A stretch of 64,000 nucleotides of DNA from Neorhizobium alkalisoli. Lineage in GTDB: Bacteria > Pseudomonadota > Alphaproteobacteria > Rhizobiales > Rhizobiaceae. Position 1 is the first letter of the stretch. The number at the start of each line of letters is the position of its first letter. The stretch lies in contig NZ_PVBN01000013.1 in assembly GCF_002968635.1 (NCBI RefSeq), positions 62,001 to 126,000 on the forward strand, in the 5' to 3' direction. The translations under genes and the position numbers were made by a program. The notes below the pieces were generated by a model. It had not been told where the DNA came from. It searched no databases and worked only from the letters and a program-made list of their open reading frames with translations. Below, piece by piece: positions 18,085-26,534 of the stretch.

Positions 18085-18876
18085 TCACAAATTTGTTTGC
18101 GAATTCCGTTTTCCCCGCCGCTGTGACATTTCGAAACACGCGGCCACGCCGGCGTAGATCACCAGCGATGACAGCCATCCGAGCGTCACGTCGGAAAAGT
18201 AATGGCCGCCGAAGGAGGTTCTGAGCGCCGGCGAGACGAGCGAGACGGCGATGAGTGGGGGGCCGAGGACCGCGCGGAGCGGTTTCGGCAGGAGCACGAT
18301 CAGGCAGGCCATCCACCCGGCGCCGGCCGCTTCCCCGGAAATGAAGGAGCAGTTGCCGACACAGGCGCCCTGGAAATCTCCGGCCGGGACGAAGGCGTCC
18401 CCGCCGCCGAAGAGATCCGTTTCGTAGGGGCGAGGCCGGTTGGAGATCTGCTTGAGGATGAGATTGACCAGCACGTAGGGCCCGATCAGGAAGGCGATCA
18501 GCGCGATCGAATAGTCGCGCGTCTTACGGGGACTGTAGGTTGCGCCGTGATGCTGGAGATTGGCGATCAGCCGATAGAGGATGTAGATCGCGATGAGCGA
18601 CGGGAGATAAAAGAGGATGCGCCGGATCACTACGAACACGACCTCGGAGCCATAGGGAAATCCGCCGCAGACCCGGCCCTGCTCGACTGCCTGGCCGCAT
18701 GCCGCTTCCTCGAAGAAGGCACGTGCGACGGCCAGGTCGATCTGCGGAAACAGATAGAAGATCGCCAGCAGCGCCCACCACAGGATCATCAGCGTCAGAA
18801 ACCAGCCCATCGGTCTGGCAAAAAAGCGCCGCGTGGCGATGCGCCATTGGGGGGCGGTGCGAGAGTGGAGGGGCAT
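18085..18876 (-). CDS. PAP2-family membrane phosphatase, LpxE/LpxF-like
   Basis: Inner-membrane PAP2 (type 2 phosphatidic acid phosphatase) protein of 263 residues with about six hydrophobic segments. Motif 1 is K-Q-I-S-N-R-P-R-P (KxxxxxxRP). Motif 2 reads CSFISGE, with Glu replacing the His of PSGH. Motif 3 is R-T-S-F-G-G-H-Y-F-S-D (Rx5Hx3D). Rhizobia use PAP2 enzymes to remove lipid A phosphates, and the position beside the LPS export operon suggests such a role, but undecaprenyl- or glycerophospholipid phosphatase activity is also possible. The SGE variant deserves note. Confidence 0.82.
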   Translation of the reverse strand: MPLHSRTAPQWRIATRRFFARPMGWFLTLMILWWALLAIFYLFPQIDLAVARAFFEEAACGQAVEQGRVCGGFPYGSEVVFVVIRRILFYLPSLIAIYILYRLIANLQHHGATYSPRKTRDYSIALIAFLIGPYVLVNLILKQISNRPRPYETDLFGGGDAFVPAGDFQGACVGNCSFISGEAAGAGWMACLIVLLPKPLRAVLGPPLIAVSLVSPALRTSFGGHYFSDVTLGWLSSLVIYAGVAACFEMSQRRGKRNSQTNL

Positions 18877-19125
18877 GCAATCCTATCCGGTTGATCGGGC
18901 GGCGCGACCCTAATCCAAGAGGCGCGCGATTTGAACAGGTGCAGGGCGATATCGTCGGGTGTGGGCTCCCGGAAGAGCGCGTTTTGACGCGGGTTCGATG
19001 ACTGCGGGCGTCTGGGGCGGGTCGCCTCGACCATATCACGGCAGAGTTGACGTCTCCTGACCTTGCGTTCGAGCCCGAAACGGGGATGATCGCGGCTTCC
19101 TGTCCGAAAGCCTTCTGGAGTCGCA

Positions 19126-20616
19126 ATGTCCGTGAAATTCGATATCTCCTTCGCCAAGTCCGCCAAGATCGACGGCGGCCTCGTCATCCAGCTTAAGCTT
19201 GCCGGTGACGGACCTGCGGCGGGCGTCGCGGAAGCCGATCCGGCCGGCGTGGGTGCCCGGGCGGCCGAGATCGCGAAGTTTTCCGCCAAGGCCACGACCA
19301 CCCTCGACATCATCGCGCCGCAAGGCTCGGCTGCCGACCGTCTGGTCGTGCTGGGCCTCGGCAAGGCGGACGCGCTGGCCGCTCAGGATTGGCTGAAGGC
19401 CGGCGGTGTTGCGGCGGCTTCCATCAAATCGATGAGCAAGGTGGCGATCTTCCTCGATGCGCCGGGCCTCGACGTCGGCGGCACGCAGGTGGCCGGCTTT
19501 GCGCTCGGCATGCTGCTGCGCGCCTACAGCTTCGACGCTTACAAGACCAAGAAGAACGATGACGACGACAAGGCACCGAAGACAGTCAAGGTAACGATCG
19601 TCACCGCCAACCCCGCCGCCGCCAAGAGCGCCTTCGGCGAATCGGAGGCGATCGCCGGCGGCGTCAATCTGGCCCGCGAACTCGTCAACCTGCCGCCGAA
19701 TGCGCTCGGTCCGCTGGAATTCGCCGACAGGGCCAAGGATCTCGAAAAACTCGGCGTCGAGGTGGAAATCCTCACCGAGAAGGAGATGAAGAAGCTCGGC
19801 ATGGGAGCATTGCTCGGCGTGGCGCAGGGGTCGGTCAGGCCGCCGCGGCTCGCCATCATGCACTGGAAGGGCGGCAAGGCAAAGGATGCGCCGGTCGCCT
19901 TCGTCGGCAAGGGTGTGGTCTTCGACACCGGCGGCATTTCCATCAAACCGGGCGCCGGCATGGAGGACATGAAGGGCGACATGGGTGGCGCGGCGGCCGT
20001 GACGGGTCTGATGCACACGCTGGCTGCCCGCAAGGCCAAGATCAACGCGGTCGGCATCATCGGCCTCGTCGAAAACATGCCTGACGGCAATGCGCAGCGC
20101 CCGGGCGACATCGTCACCACCATGTCGGGCCAGACGATCGAGATCATCAATACGGACGCGGAAGGCCGCCTCGTGCTCGCCGATGCGCTTTGGTACTGCA
20201 AGGACCGCTTCAAGCCGCGGTTCATGATCAATCTCGCGACCCTCACCGGCGCGATCGTGGTGGCGCTCGGAAACCAGCATGCAGGGCTTTTTTCCAACGA
20301 CGACGCGCTCGCGGGTCAGCTGGCTTCGGTCGGCGAGGTAACGGGCGAGAAGCTGTGGCGTATGCCGCTCGGAAAGGAATACGACAAGATGATCGATTCC
20401 AGGTTCGCCGACATGAAGAATACCGGGGGCCGCAGTGCCGGTTCGATCACTGCCGCGCAGCTTCTGAAACGTTTCGTCGGTGAGACAGCCTGGGCGCATC
20501 TCGATGTCGCCGGGACGGCGATGAATTCGCCCGCCAACGAAATCAACCAGTCCTGGGGTTCCGGTTATGGCGTCAGGCTTCTGGACGAATTGGTGCGTGC
20601 GCACTACGAAGACTGA
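19126..20616 (+). CDS. pepA: Leucyl aminopeptidase PepA
   Basis: Cytosolic M17 zinc/manganese aminopeptidase, normally a hexamer, that trims N-terminal residues from peptides; in E. coli it also binds DNA. The protein has 496 residues with an N-terminal macro-like domain and a C-terminal catalytic domain. Metal-binding blocks: VGKGVVFDTGGISIKPGAGME and NTDAEGRLVLADAL; the substrate-site segments GDMGGAAAV and LTGAI are present. 249 bp precede it without another gene. Its stop shares a base with the holC start, the pepA-holC order common in proteobacteria. Confidence 0.97.
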   Translation: MSVKFDISFAKSAKIDGGLVIQLKLAGDGPAAGVAEADPAGVGARAAEIAKFSAKATTTLDIIAPQGSAADRLVVLGLGKADALAAQDWLKAGGVAAASIKSMSKVAIFLDAPGLDVGGTQVAGFALGMLLRAYSFDAYKTKKNDDDDKAPKTVKVTIVTANPAAAKSAFGESEAIAGGVNLARELVNLPPNALGPLEFADRAKDLEKLGVEVEILTEKEMKKLGMGALLGVAQGSVRPPRLAIMHWKGGKAKDAPVAFVGKGVVFDTGGISIKPGAGMEDMKGDMGGAAAVTGLMHTLAARKAKINAVGIIGLVENMPDGNAQRPGDIVTTMSGQTIEIINTDAEGRLVLADALWYCKDRFKPRFMINLATLTGAIVVALGNQHAGLFSNDDALAGQLASVGEVTGEKLWRMPLGKEYDKMIDSRFADMKNTGGRSAGSITAAQLLKRFVGETAWAHLDVAGTAMNSPANEINQSWGSGYGVRLLDELVRAHYED

Positions 20617-21065
20617 TGACCGAGGTCCTGTTTTATCACCTGACGGAATCGAAACTTGAAGACGCGCTGCCGGCGCTGCTCGAAAAGAGCGTCGAACGCG
20701 GCTGGAAGGTCGTGGTGCAGACCAATGCGGAGGCGCGTCGGGATTTCCTCGACGCGCATCTGTGGACCTTCCGCGAGGACAGCTTTCTGCCGCACGGCAC
20801 GGATACCGCGCCGATGGCGGACGCTCAGCCCGTCCTTTTGACCGCGGGCGGGGAAAACGGCAACGGCGCAAGTGTGCGATTTCTGGTCGACGGCGCCGAC
20901 CCGCCGCCGGTCGAGACATACGAGCGGGTCGTCTTCATGTTCGACGGATATGACGCCGTGCAGCTCGAAAACGCCCGAACCCACTGGAAGCGGCTGAAGG
21001 CAGAGGGCCACGTGCTGACCTATTGGCAGCAGTCGGAAGAGGGGCGTTGGGTCAAGAAGGCCTGA
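20616..21065 (+). CDS. holC: DNA polymerase III chi subunit HolC
   Basis: Clamp-loader accessory subunit (149 residues) that links the replicase to SSB. It begins MTEVLFYHLTESKLEDALPALLEKSVERGWKV, the family N-terminus, and includes LWTFREDSFLPHGT, typical of HolC. Translation is coupled to pepA through TGATG. It is convergent with the pseudopilin genes, 10 bp from the next stop, and no hairpin terminator is visible in that small gap. Confidence 0.93.
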   Translation: MTEVLFYHLTESKLEDALPALLEKSVERGWKVVVQTNAEARRDFLDAHLWTFREDSFLPHGTDTAPMADAQPVLLTAGGENGNGASVRFLVDGADPPPVETYERVVFMFDGYDAVQLENARTHWKRLKAEGHVLTYWQQSEEGRWVKKA

Positions 21066-21075
21066 CCGCTTTCGC

Positions 21076-21666
21076 CTACTTCAAGGTGATCTTGTCGCCA
21101 ACGCGCGGCCGCGAGATCGCCTTTCCGACGAAGCGGTACTCGCTGTTGCCGGTGATGCTCGACAGCAGCGATGTGAACGGCGTGGTCATCTTGTAGTCCA
21201 CCCGGCTGACTACGAGTTGGACGCCGCTTTCGACAACGTCGTCGGGTATGTCGAATGGCGGCGGGGCACCGGCGGCCAGCTGGTCCGCCTGGTAGGCGCG
21301 GGACCAGTTGACGGTTGCATTGCCTGCGGCATCGAAATCGACGATCGCAACCTGGATGTCGAGGGCGGCGCTGTCGAAGGGCGTCAGGACGGCCGCGGTC
21401 CCCTCAAGGAGGGTCTTAAGTTCGCTGGTGCTCCAGCTTGCTTCCTGCGAGACAATGTCGCTTGCAACTTCTGCGATCTGGTTGATCTTCCGCTGGACCA
21501 TCAGACCTTCGCCCAGATCCACGGTACCCGCAAACATCAGCGCCATCAAAGGCAGAAGCACCGTGAATTCGATGGCGGATTGCCCGCCGCGATCGGCGAG
21601 CAGGCTCCGGACGCCTTTGCGGCGCGGCCCTTGCGGCCTGTCTTTTTGATCGTTTGCCTGTGCCAT
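21076..21666 (-). CDS. TadE-like pseudopilin protein, gene 3 of cluster
   Basis: TadE/TadG-type minor pilin-like protein of 196 residues. After a basic leader (DRGGQSAIEFTVLLPLMALMFAG) it has one N-terminal hydrophobic helix with the Glu at the fifth position (AIEFTVLLP) that marks pseudopilins, and a periplasmic tail with a predicted beta-rich fold. Such proteins are processed by TadV and act in Flp/Tad pilus biogenesis. It is the last of three same-strand genes, 8 bp after its neighbour. No other tad or cpa genes are in the window, so the secretion partners are elsewhere. Confidence 0.82.
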   Translation of the reverse strand: MAQANDQKDRPQGPRRKGVRSLLADRGGQSAIEFTVLLPLMALMFAGTVDLGEGLMVQRKINQIAEVASDIVSQEASWSTSELKTLLEGTAAVLTPFDSAALDIQVAIVDFDAAGNATVNWSRAYQADQLAAGAPPPFDIPDDVVESGVQLVVSRVDYKMTTPFTSLLSSITGNSEYRFVGKAISRPRVGDKITLK

Positions 21667-21674
21667 CGCCCGCC

Positions 21675-22184
21675 TCAGAAGGGTTCGTTTCTGAAAACCG
21701 CCGCGGCGGAAAGTACGTAGCTGCCGTCGGCGAGCGTGTTGACGTCCGCTCCGAGCTTGGCAAGCAGGCTGCTCCAGGGCAGGAAGGCCTGGATCATCAC
21801 GTAGTCGCCTGACGATCCCGGAGAAAAGCTTTCGCTGACCGAAAGGACGCCGCCGCTGACGGCCGAGGTGAAGCTCATGGACGAAAAGTCCGACATGGTC
21901 GTCGTTGTCACGAGCAGTTCGTCCTCGCAACCGAAGGAGAGGGCCATGTTGTTGCAGACCGTGCTCTTGAACTTGGCGAGGTCCCAGCTCCCGGAATGGG
22001 CGGTGCCGACGCGCACTTCGCGAGCCGCCATGTGAAGCGCCGAGTCGAGCGCGCTGTCGACGAAGAACATGAGCGCCATGTCGAGGATGCAAAACAGGAA
22101 GAGCAGGAACGGAAAGACCAGCATCGCAAACTCGACCGCAGCCACCCCGTCATCGTTGCGTAGAAGGGCTTTGAAGCGATTCAT
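21675..22184 (-). CDS. TadE-like pseudopilin protein, gene 2 of cluster
   Basis: Second pseudopilin-type protein, 169 residues: MNRFKALLRNDDGVAAVEFAMLVFPFLLFLFCILDMALMFFV shows a short basic leader, G-x-A-A-V-E-F processing context and a single membrane helix (about 14-38), the TadE pattern. The rest is periplasmic, with two Cys residues (VCNNMALSFGCEDE) likely to form a disulfide. It starts 11 bp after the vWA gene and is followed 8 bp later by the third gene, so the three are one operon. The ATG at 22184 was chosen because it gives the complete TadE N-terminus. Confidence 0.83.
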   Translation of the reverse strand: MNRFKALLRNDDGVAAVEFAMLVFPFLLFLFCILDMALMFFVDSALDSALHMAAREVRVGTAHSGSWDLAKFKSTVCNNMALSFGCEDELLVTTTTMSDFSSMSFTSAVSGGVLSVSESFSPGSSGDYVMIQAFLPWSSLLAKLGADVNTLADGSYVLSAAAVFRNEPF

Positions 22185-22195
22185 GAGGGCGGTTC

Positions 22196-23554
22196 CTAGC
22201 TCGTCAGCCTGACTTTGGAGAGATATTGCTTGAAGAGGGCGGACAGGCCTTTTTCGATCTCCTCGGCAGAGTTTGCCTGCAGGAAGAGATCGCCGCTCGT
22301 TGCGCATTGTTCGAGTGCAGTCGGAATGTAGTCGGTGCGGGTGGTATTGCCCTGGCCCTGGGCGACGGTGCCGCCCCAGATCGAGGCGTAGCCGCTGCTG
22401 GTCATCGTCTTGCCGAGCGTGGCATTGTAGCCCCAGTCCCAAGGCATCGGCAGGTATTCCGTATAGAGAACGCCGACCGTGGCATTGAGGCTTTTCACCT
22501 GATTGCACCACGCGGAATTGATCGGAGCGACGGCCGTCTGCAGATAGCCCTTGGATGTCGGGAAGCGGATGCCGGAATTTCCCTGCAGCACCCAGTTGCG
22601 TTCCGACTGGACCCCGTCCGTCAAAAGCAGAATGAGCTTCAGCGGGCTGTTTTCGCTCGATCCGTCCCCTGCAGCCCCCACCATGGTCTTGAGCGCGCTG
22701 AACGAAGTATCGAAATAGGTCGCTTCCTCCGAGGTGGCGCTCGTCAGGCCGCTCGTCTTGTCGCTCAGCTTTTTCTTGGCGTTCAAGGTGGAGAAGGTCG
22801 GTGCCAGCACCTGGGTTGCGGTTTCGCCCATGGTGTAAAGCCCGACCTTGATGCGTTCGTGGGAGGCATCTGCCGCGTCGACCAGATCCAACACCTCGTC
22901 CACCGCATCGACGGAGACGTCGGCCCGCAGCTTGATCCCCATCGCCACCGAAAGGTCATAGACGTTGGTATAGGTCTTGCCCTTGTGTTTGAACGTGCTG
23001 CCTTCGGATGTGTGGCAGGCAAACGCACAGCCCGCCTGAGAAGCCCTCAGGCTGGCCTGTCCGGCGCTCGTGGCGGCAAGCAGCATGGATGCGGACTTGT
23101 CGAGAACGACATAGACATTGAGGTAGGCGCGGCCCGGACCTTCGACAGATGAGGCAACGCCCACGGCGACATCGTCTATGCCCGCGACCTTGAGGAGGGT
23201 CGTCGCCACCGACGCGCGGACGGTTGCCGTGATCTTGTGGTTGGAGGTGTCGATATCGATATCGTCAAGTGTGTAGCCGCCGCTTCCAAGATCGGTCTGG
23301 GCGGCAAACCATTCCTTGATGCGTGCTTCGAGTGCCGCCTCGTTCAAGGTTCCGACGCTCTTGACGGCGCCCAGCAGGGCGGCGTCGAGGTCTGCCTGCA
23401 TTTTAGACCGGGTGTTGTAGGCGCGGACGTAGTCGAGGCTTGCTCCGATAGCCGTGATCAGCGGCACGAGCACAATGGCGAACATGATCGCAATATTGCC
23501 CTGGCGATTGGCAAGCAGGCGAGAAAAAATACGAAACAGGCCCGAACGCAACAT
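22196..23554 (-). CDS. TadG-like pilus protein with von Willebrand A domain
   Basis: Tad pilus-associated protein (452 residues from the ATG at 23554) with the N-terminal TadE/G hydrophobic helix (RQGNIAIMFAIVLVPLITAIGASLDYVRAY) and a large periplasmic vWA domain. The MIDAS motif appears as VLDKSASM, with a later acidic site in LLLTDGVQ. A Cys-rich insert (AGCAFACHTSEG) lies just after the MIDAS strand. In Tad systems TadG-type proteins anchor or tune the pilus machine. It is the first gene of a three-gene set, preceded by a 165-bp gap with two palindromes. A longer start (to 23656) would add an extra hydrophobic stretch and is less likely. Confidence 0.83.
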   Translation of the reverse strand: MLRSGLFRIFSRLLANRQGNIAIMFAIVLVPLITAIGASLDYVRAYNTRSKMQADLDAALLGAVKSVGTLNEAALEARIKEWFAAQTDLGSGGYTLDDIDIDTSNHKITATVRASVATTLLKVAGIDDVAVGVASSVEGPGRAYLNVYVVLDKSASMLLAATSAGQASLRASQAGCAFACHTSEGSTFKHKGKTYTNVYDLSVAMGIKLRADVSVDAVDEVLDLVDAADASHERIKVGLYTMGETATQVLAPTFSTLNAKKKLSDKTSGLTSATSEEATYFDTSFSALKTMVGAAGDGSSENSPLKLILLLTDGVQSERNWVLQGNSGIRFPTSKGYLQTAVAPINSAWCNQVKSLNATVGVLYTEYLPMPWDWGYNATLGKTMTSSGYASIWGGTVAQGQGNTTRTDYIPTALEQCATSGDLFLQANSAEEIEKGLSALFKQYLSKVRLTS

Positions 23555-23612
23555 GAAGTCGACCATCAATAAAAGAAAGATAGCGGTGACTATAGCGATA
23601 AACGGTAATGCA

Positions 23613-23624
23613 ACGATTAATCGT
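23613..23624. promoter_or_regulatory. 12-bp palindrome ahead of the pilus genes
   Basis: ACGATTAATCGT at 23613-23624 is its own reverse complement. It lies 59 bp upstream of the vWA gene start, in an AT-richer stretch where the promoter should be. Likely an operator or chance; no known consensus is matched. Confidence 0.35.
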
Positions 23625-23671
23625 ATCCGAACGATGCCGATGAGTAGATTCACCAAGATTAAATGTTGTTT

Positions 23672-23690
23672 GTACGTCCACCGGACGTAC
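23672..23690. repeat. 8-bp perfect inverted repeat ahead of the pilus genes
   Basis: GTACGTCC (23672-23679) and GGACGTAC (23683-23690) separated by ACC. It lies 29 bp after the S9 peptidase stop and 118 bp before the vWA gene start. No T run follows on the minus strand, so it looks more like a protein-binding site than a terminator. Confidence 0.5.
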
Positions 23691-23719
23691 GCCTAACAAT
23701 CGTCGCTGTATTCGCGCCG

Positions 23720-25801
23720 TCAGGTCGAAGAGGGCGGCCGCATGATCGTCTGGCGCAGGAAGCTGTAGCCCATGGCCGGGCGCGCCGCCTGTTCGCTGGA
23801 ATCGCCGGCGCCGCCGTGGCCGCCGGAACCGAATTCGTGGAAAAGCGGGTTGTGACCGCTATCCTCCAGACGCTTGGCGAAACGGCGGGCATGCGAGGGA
23901 TGCACACGGTCGTCGTTGGAGGAGCTCTCGATGTAGACGGGCGGGTATTCAACCGCTCCGGCCGCTTTCACCTGATGCAGCGGCGAGTAGGAAAGCATGT
24001 AGTCGAGATCGGCCGCTTCGTCGGGATTGCCATATTCGTCCATCCAGGCCTTGCCGGCGGGAAAAACATGGAAACGCGACATGTCGATGACCGGAACGCG
24101 CGTCCAGACGGCGCCAAAATCCTCCGGGTAGCGGGTCAGCATGACCGCCGTCAGCAGCCCGCCATTGCTGCCGCCGGTGCAGGCGATCCGCGAGGGCTTC
24201 GTATAGCCGCGCTTGACGAGATCGCGGGCGACCGCGACGAAATCCTCGAATGCCTTGTGCCTGCCGGCGCGCTTGGCAACGCGGTGCCAGTCCGGCCCGA
24301 ATTCTCCGCCGCCGCGGATATAGGCCTGGACATAGGCGCCGCCCTGTTCGAGCCAGATGCCGTTGGCGCCGGAATAATAGGGCGAGAGAGGTGCTTCGAA
24401 ACCGCCATAGCCATACATCAGGACCGGCAGCTCGCCCTCCGTCCAGGCCTTCGGAAGGATGATGTGATAAGGCACCCTGGTGCCGTCTTCCGATATCGCC
24501 TCCAGGAGTTCCGAGCGCATTCCCTCCGTGTCGAAATAGGCGGGAGCCGTTGCGGTCTGTCGAAGCTCCGCTTTGTTGTTGCGGCTCGAAAGGTCGAGGA
24601 TGTAACAGGCGGGAGGTTTGAGGAAGCCCTGGCCGATCACCTGCAGCACTTCCTCTCCCTGATGAAGATCGGCATCGAGTGTCCGGAAGGAAACCGACTG
24701 GACTTCGGCCGGCAGGGCAAGCTCCTGCGGCGTGGCATCGGCCTTGGTCAGGTCGAGGAAGAAAAACCTCGGCTTAAGGCGGTCGCTGACGATGAAGACG
24801 CACCAGGTCTTGAGCACCGAGAACTGTGAAACGGACTGCCCCTCCTTCGGCGTGAACAGGACACGCTCGGGCTTGTCGAGTGGCTCGTCGGCAAATGGCG
24901 TGAAGCGTTGCAGGATCAGACTGCCGATCGGAAAACGTTCGTCCGTTTTTGCCCGCCAGAGCAGATGATCGTGGTTGATCGAGAAATCGATCTCGGTCGG
25001 CAGGTCGAGACGGCGCAGGTTTCCGTCACCATCCCTGGCATGGATGCTCTGCTTGCCGATCTCGTGGCAGGCCGAAAAGATCTCGATCTGCCGTTCGCTT
25101 GCGGCCCCGTTCCAGAACATCGGGTCGATGACGAAGCTGTAGCCGTAGACGTCGCTGTCGGCCGCCTCATGGAGGATCGGCGCGTCCTGCGGCTTCTGAC
25201 CGCGTTTCAGCCGCCGGCCCACTCGCGGCCAGCCGGAACGGGTCGCGGAATCATCGTCGATGGAGCCGAAATAGCAGATCTCATCGCGATTGAGCCAACT
25301 CGCATGCGAGCGCACGGCGGGCGTGTCGAAACCGCCTTCGACAACGGTTTTGGTTTGCGCGTCGAATTCGAGAAGGCGCTGCAGATCGGAACCTCCGTCG
25401 GAAAGCTGCAGGAGGACACGCGTCGGCTCCCAGGGGCAGGTCACCGCGCCGTTGTAGATCCAGCGCTTGCCCTCTTTCCGGCAGAAGTCATCGAGGTCGA
25501 ATACCGGCTCCCATGGTGCGTCGGCCCGCGCCGCTTGATCGGCCGGAAGGCGCCGCCAGACGCCGAGAGGGTTTTCCGTGCTGCGGTGAAAATCGAAGAG
25601 CCACTTGCCGCGCCGGGTCGGAATGATCAGCCGGTCGTCGCGCTCGATCATCGCCTTGATCGCGTCGCGATCCTTTTCGAATTCCGGGGTCCAGAGTTTC
25701 CCGCGGGAGGCCTCGTTCCGCTCGGCGATGAAAGCGAGCGTCTTCTGGTCGTCGTCGGTTTCGAGAAAAAGATCCATGGCAAAGCTCTTCAACGTGTTCA
25801 T
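23720..25801 (-). CDS. Prolyl oligopeptidase-family S9 peptidase
   Basis: Serine peptidase of the prolyl oligopeptidase group (693 residues) that cuts short peptides, usually after Pro or basic residues, in the cytoplasm. An N-terminal beta-propeller spans roughly 1-420, then the alpha/beta hydrolase domain: GGSNGGLL carries the nucleophile Ser, an acid lies in SSSNDDRVHP, and the catalytic His is in GSGGHGGAG. No signal peptide. The ATG at 25801 has no good ribosome site; an internal ATG at 25777 (MDLFLETDDD) is equally likely. It is followed after 165 bp by the pilus genes. Confidence 0.93.
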   Translation of the reverse strand: MNTLKSFAMDLFLETDDDQKTLAFIAERNEASRGKLWTPEFEKDRDAIKAMIERDDRLIIPTRRGKWLFDFHRSTENPLGVWRRLPADQAARADAPWEPVFDLDDFCRKEGKRWIYNGAVTCPWEPTRVLLQLSDGGSDLQRLLEFDAQTKTVVEGGFDTPAVRSHASWLNRDEICYFGSIDDDSATRSGWPRVGRRLKRGQKPQDAPILHEAADSDVYGYSFVIDPMFWNGAASERQIEIFSACHEIGKQSIHARDGDGNLRRLDLPTEIDFSINHDHLLWRAKTDERFPIGSLILQRFTPFADEPLDKPERVLFTPKEGQSVSQFSVLKTWCVFIVSDRLKPRFFFLDLTKADATPQELALPAEVQSVSFRTLDADLHQGEEVLQVIGQGFLKPPACYILDLSSRNNKAELRQTATAPAYFDTEGMRSELLEAISEDGTRVPYHIILPKAWTEGELPVLMYGYGGFEAPLSPYYSGANGIWLEQGGAYVQAYIRGGGEFGPDWHRVAKRAGRHKAFEDFVAVARDLVKRGYTKPSRIACTGGSNGGLLTAVMLTRYPEDFGAVWTRVPVIDMSRFHVFPAGKAWMDEYGNPDEAADLDYMLSYSPLHQVKAAGAVEYPPVYIESSSNDDRVHPSHARRFAKRLEDSGHNPLFHEFGSGGHGGAGDSSEQAARPAMGYSFLRQTIMRPPSST

Positions 25802-25826
25802 GGGTTTTCAAAAAGGACGGGCCCGC

Positions 25827-26219
25827 TCAGGCAAGGTCGGTGAGGGCAAAATCGTCACCAACATAGAGCAGACCAGCCCCGGCGGCCTTGGCGCCGGCAT
25901 AACTGAAGCAATCGCCGAAATTAAGCTTCGCCGGATGACGGCCCTTGCCGTAGCGGTCGAAGGCGTCCAGGGCTTTCGAGGCAATTTGATCCGTTGCCGC
26001 GAGGACCGTGACGTTCAGTTCAGATAACAATGAGCGGACAAGCCGCTCGGATTCAGGAACGGACAGGTTTTGTTTCCCTGACAGCACGACGGCAGCCTCG
26101 TACACCACGGTAGGCCCTGTCGATCGCGGGTCGTCGGATGCCTCCAATTGCCGGATCAAATCTTCTGATTTTGGATCGCTAAGCAGGATTTCAATGATCG
26201 CCGACGTATCCAGAAACAT
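25827..26219 (-). CDS. vapC: VapC-type PIN-domain toxin ribonuclease
   Basis: PIN-domain RNase toxin (130 residues) of a type II toxin-antitoxin pair; relatives cleave initiator tRNA or rRNA to halt translation. The acidic active-site residues are visible: Asp in MFLDTSAIIE, Glu in VVYEAAVV, Asp in NFGDCFSYA and Asp in VGDDFALTD. The ATG at 26219 shares its A with the antitoxin stop (TGATG) and has GGGA at the right distance; a GTG 12 bp upstream is an alternative. The toxin is therefore coupled to the antitoxin. It appears complete and active. Confidence 0.9.
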   Translation of the reverse strand: MFLDTSAIIEILLSDPKSEDLIRQLEASDDPRSTGPTVVYEAAVVLSGKQNLSVPESERLVRSLLSELNVTVLAATDQIASKALDAFDRYGKGRHPAKLNFGDCFSYAGAKAAGAGLLYVGDDFALTDLA

Positions 26220-26476
26220 CAGATTTCCCACATCTCGTCGAGGAAGGCTTTGTCATCGAAATCCGGATTCGGTTTCCCGAGCCTTTTCACTTCGTCCTGG
26301 ATTGCCTTCAGCCGCTCGGTAAGCGGCGGCTTCTCCGAGGTGTCCGATGCTTCGGACGTTTCCACCACACGCTGCAGCGCTTGTCGGATCGCATCCGTCT
26401 TGGTGGGCGCGTTCAGAATTTTACGGGCCTGCTCGGCCAGTTCGTTGACGCGTTCGTCGCGGACGTAAAGGGGCAT
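26219..26476 (-). CDS. vapB: VapB-type antitoxin
   Basis: Antitoxin of 85 residues. The N-terminus MPLYVRDERVNELAEQARKILNAPTKTDAIRQAL is a ribbon-helix-helix-like DNA-binding part of the kind found in Rv0623-like VapB proteins. The C-terminal acidic tail (PDFDDKAFLDEMWEI) should wrap the VapC active site. GAGGTG precedes the ATG at 26476. The large inverted repeat just upstream (26482-26526) is the likely autoregulatory operator. The antitoxin is first in the operon and neutralises vapC. Confidence 0.87.
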   Translation of the reverse strand: MPLYVRDERVNELAEQARKILNAPTKTDAIRQALQRVVETSEASDTSEKPPLTERLKAIQDEVKRLGKPNPDFDDKAFLDEMWEI

Positions 26477-26481
26477 GGCGG

Positions 26482-26526
26482 CACCTCGTGAATATACATC
26501 CGAAGGTAGTGTATATTCATGAGGTG
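26482..26526. promoter_or_regulatory. vapBC operator: 16-bp inverted repeat
   Basis: Arms CACCTCGTGAATATAC (26482-26497) and GTATATTCATGAGGTG (26511-26526) match in 15 of 16 positions, with a 13-bp spacer. The repeat starts 6 bp upstream of the vapB ATG and includes a TATATT that could be the -10 box, as well as the vapB Shine-Dalgarno in one arm. It ends 9 bp short of the stop of the ABC-F gene. Such repeats bind VapBC complexes that repress their own promoter. Confidence 0.8.
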
Positions 26527-26534
26527 GACAAGGT

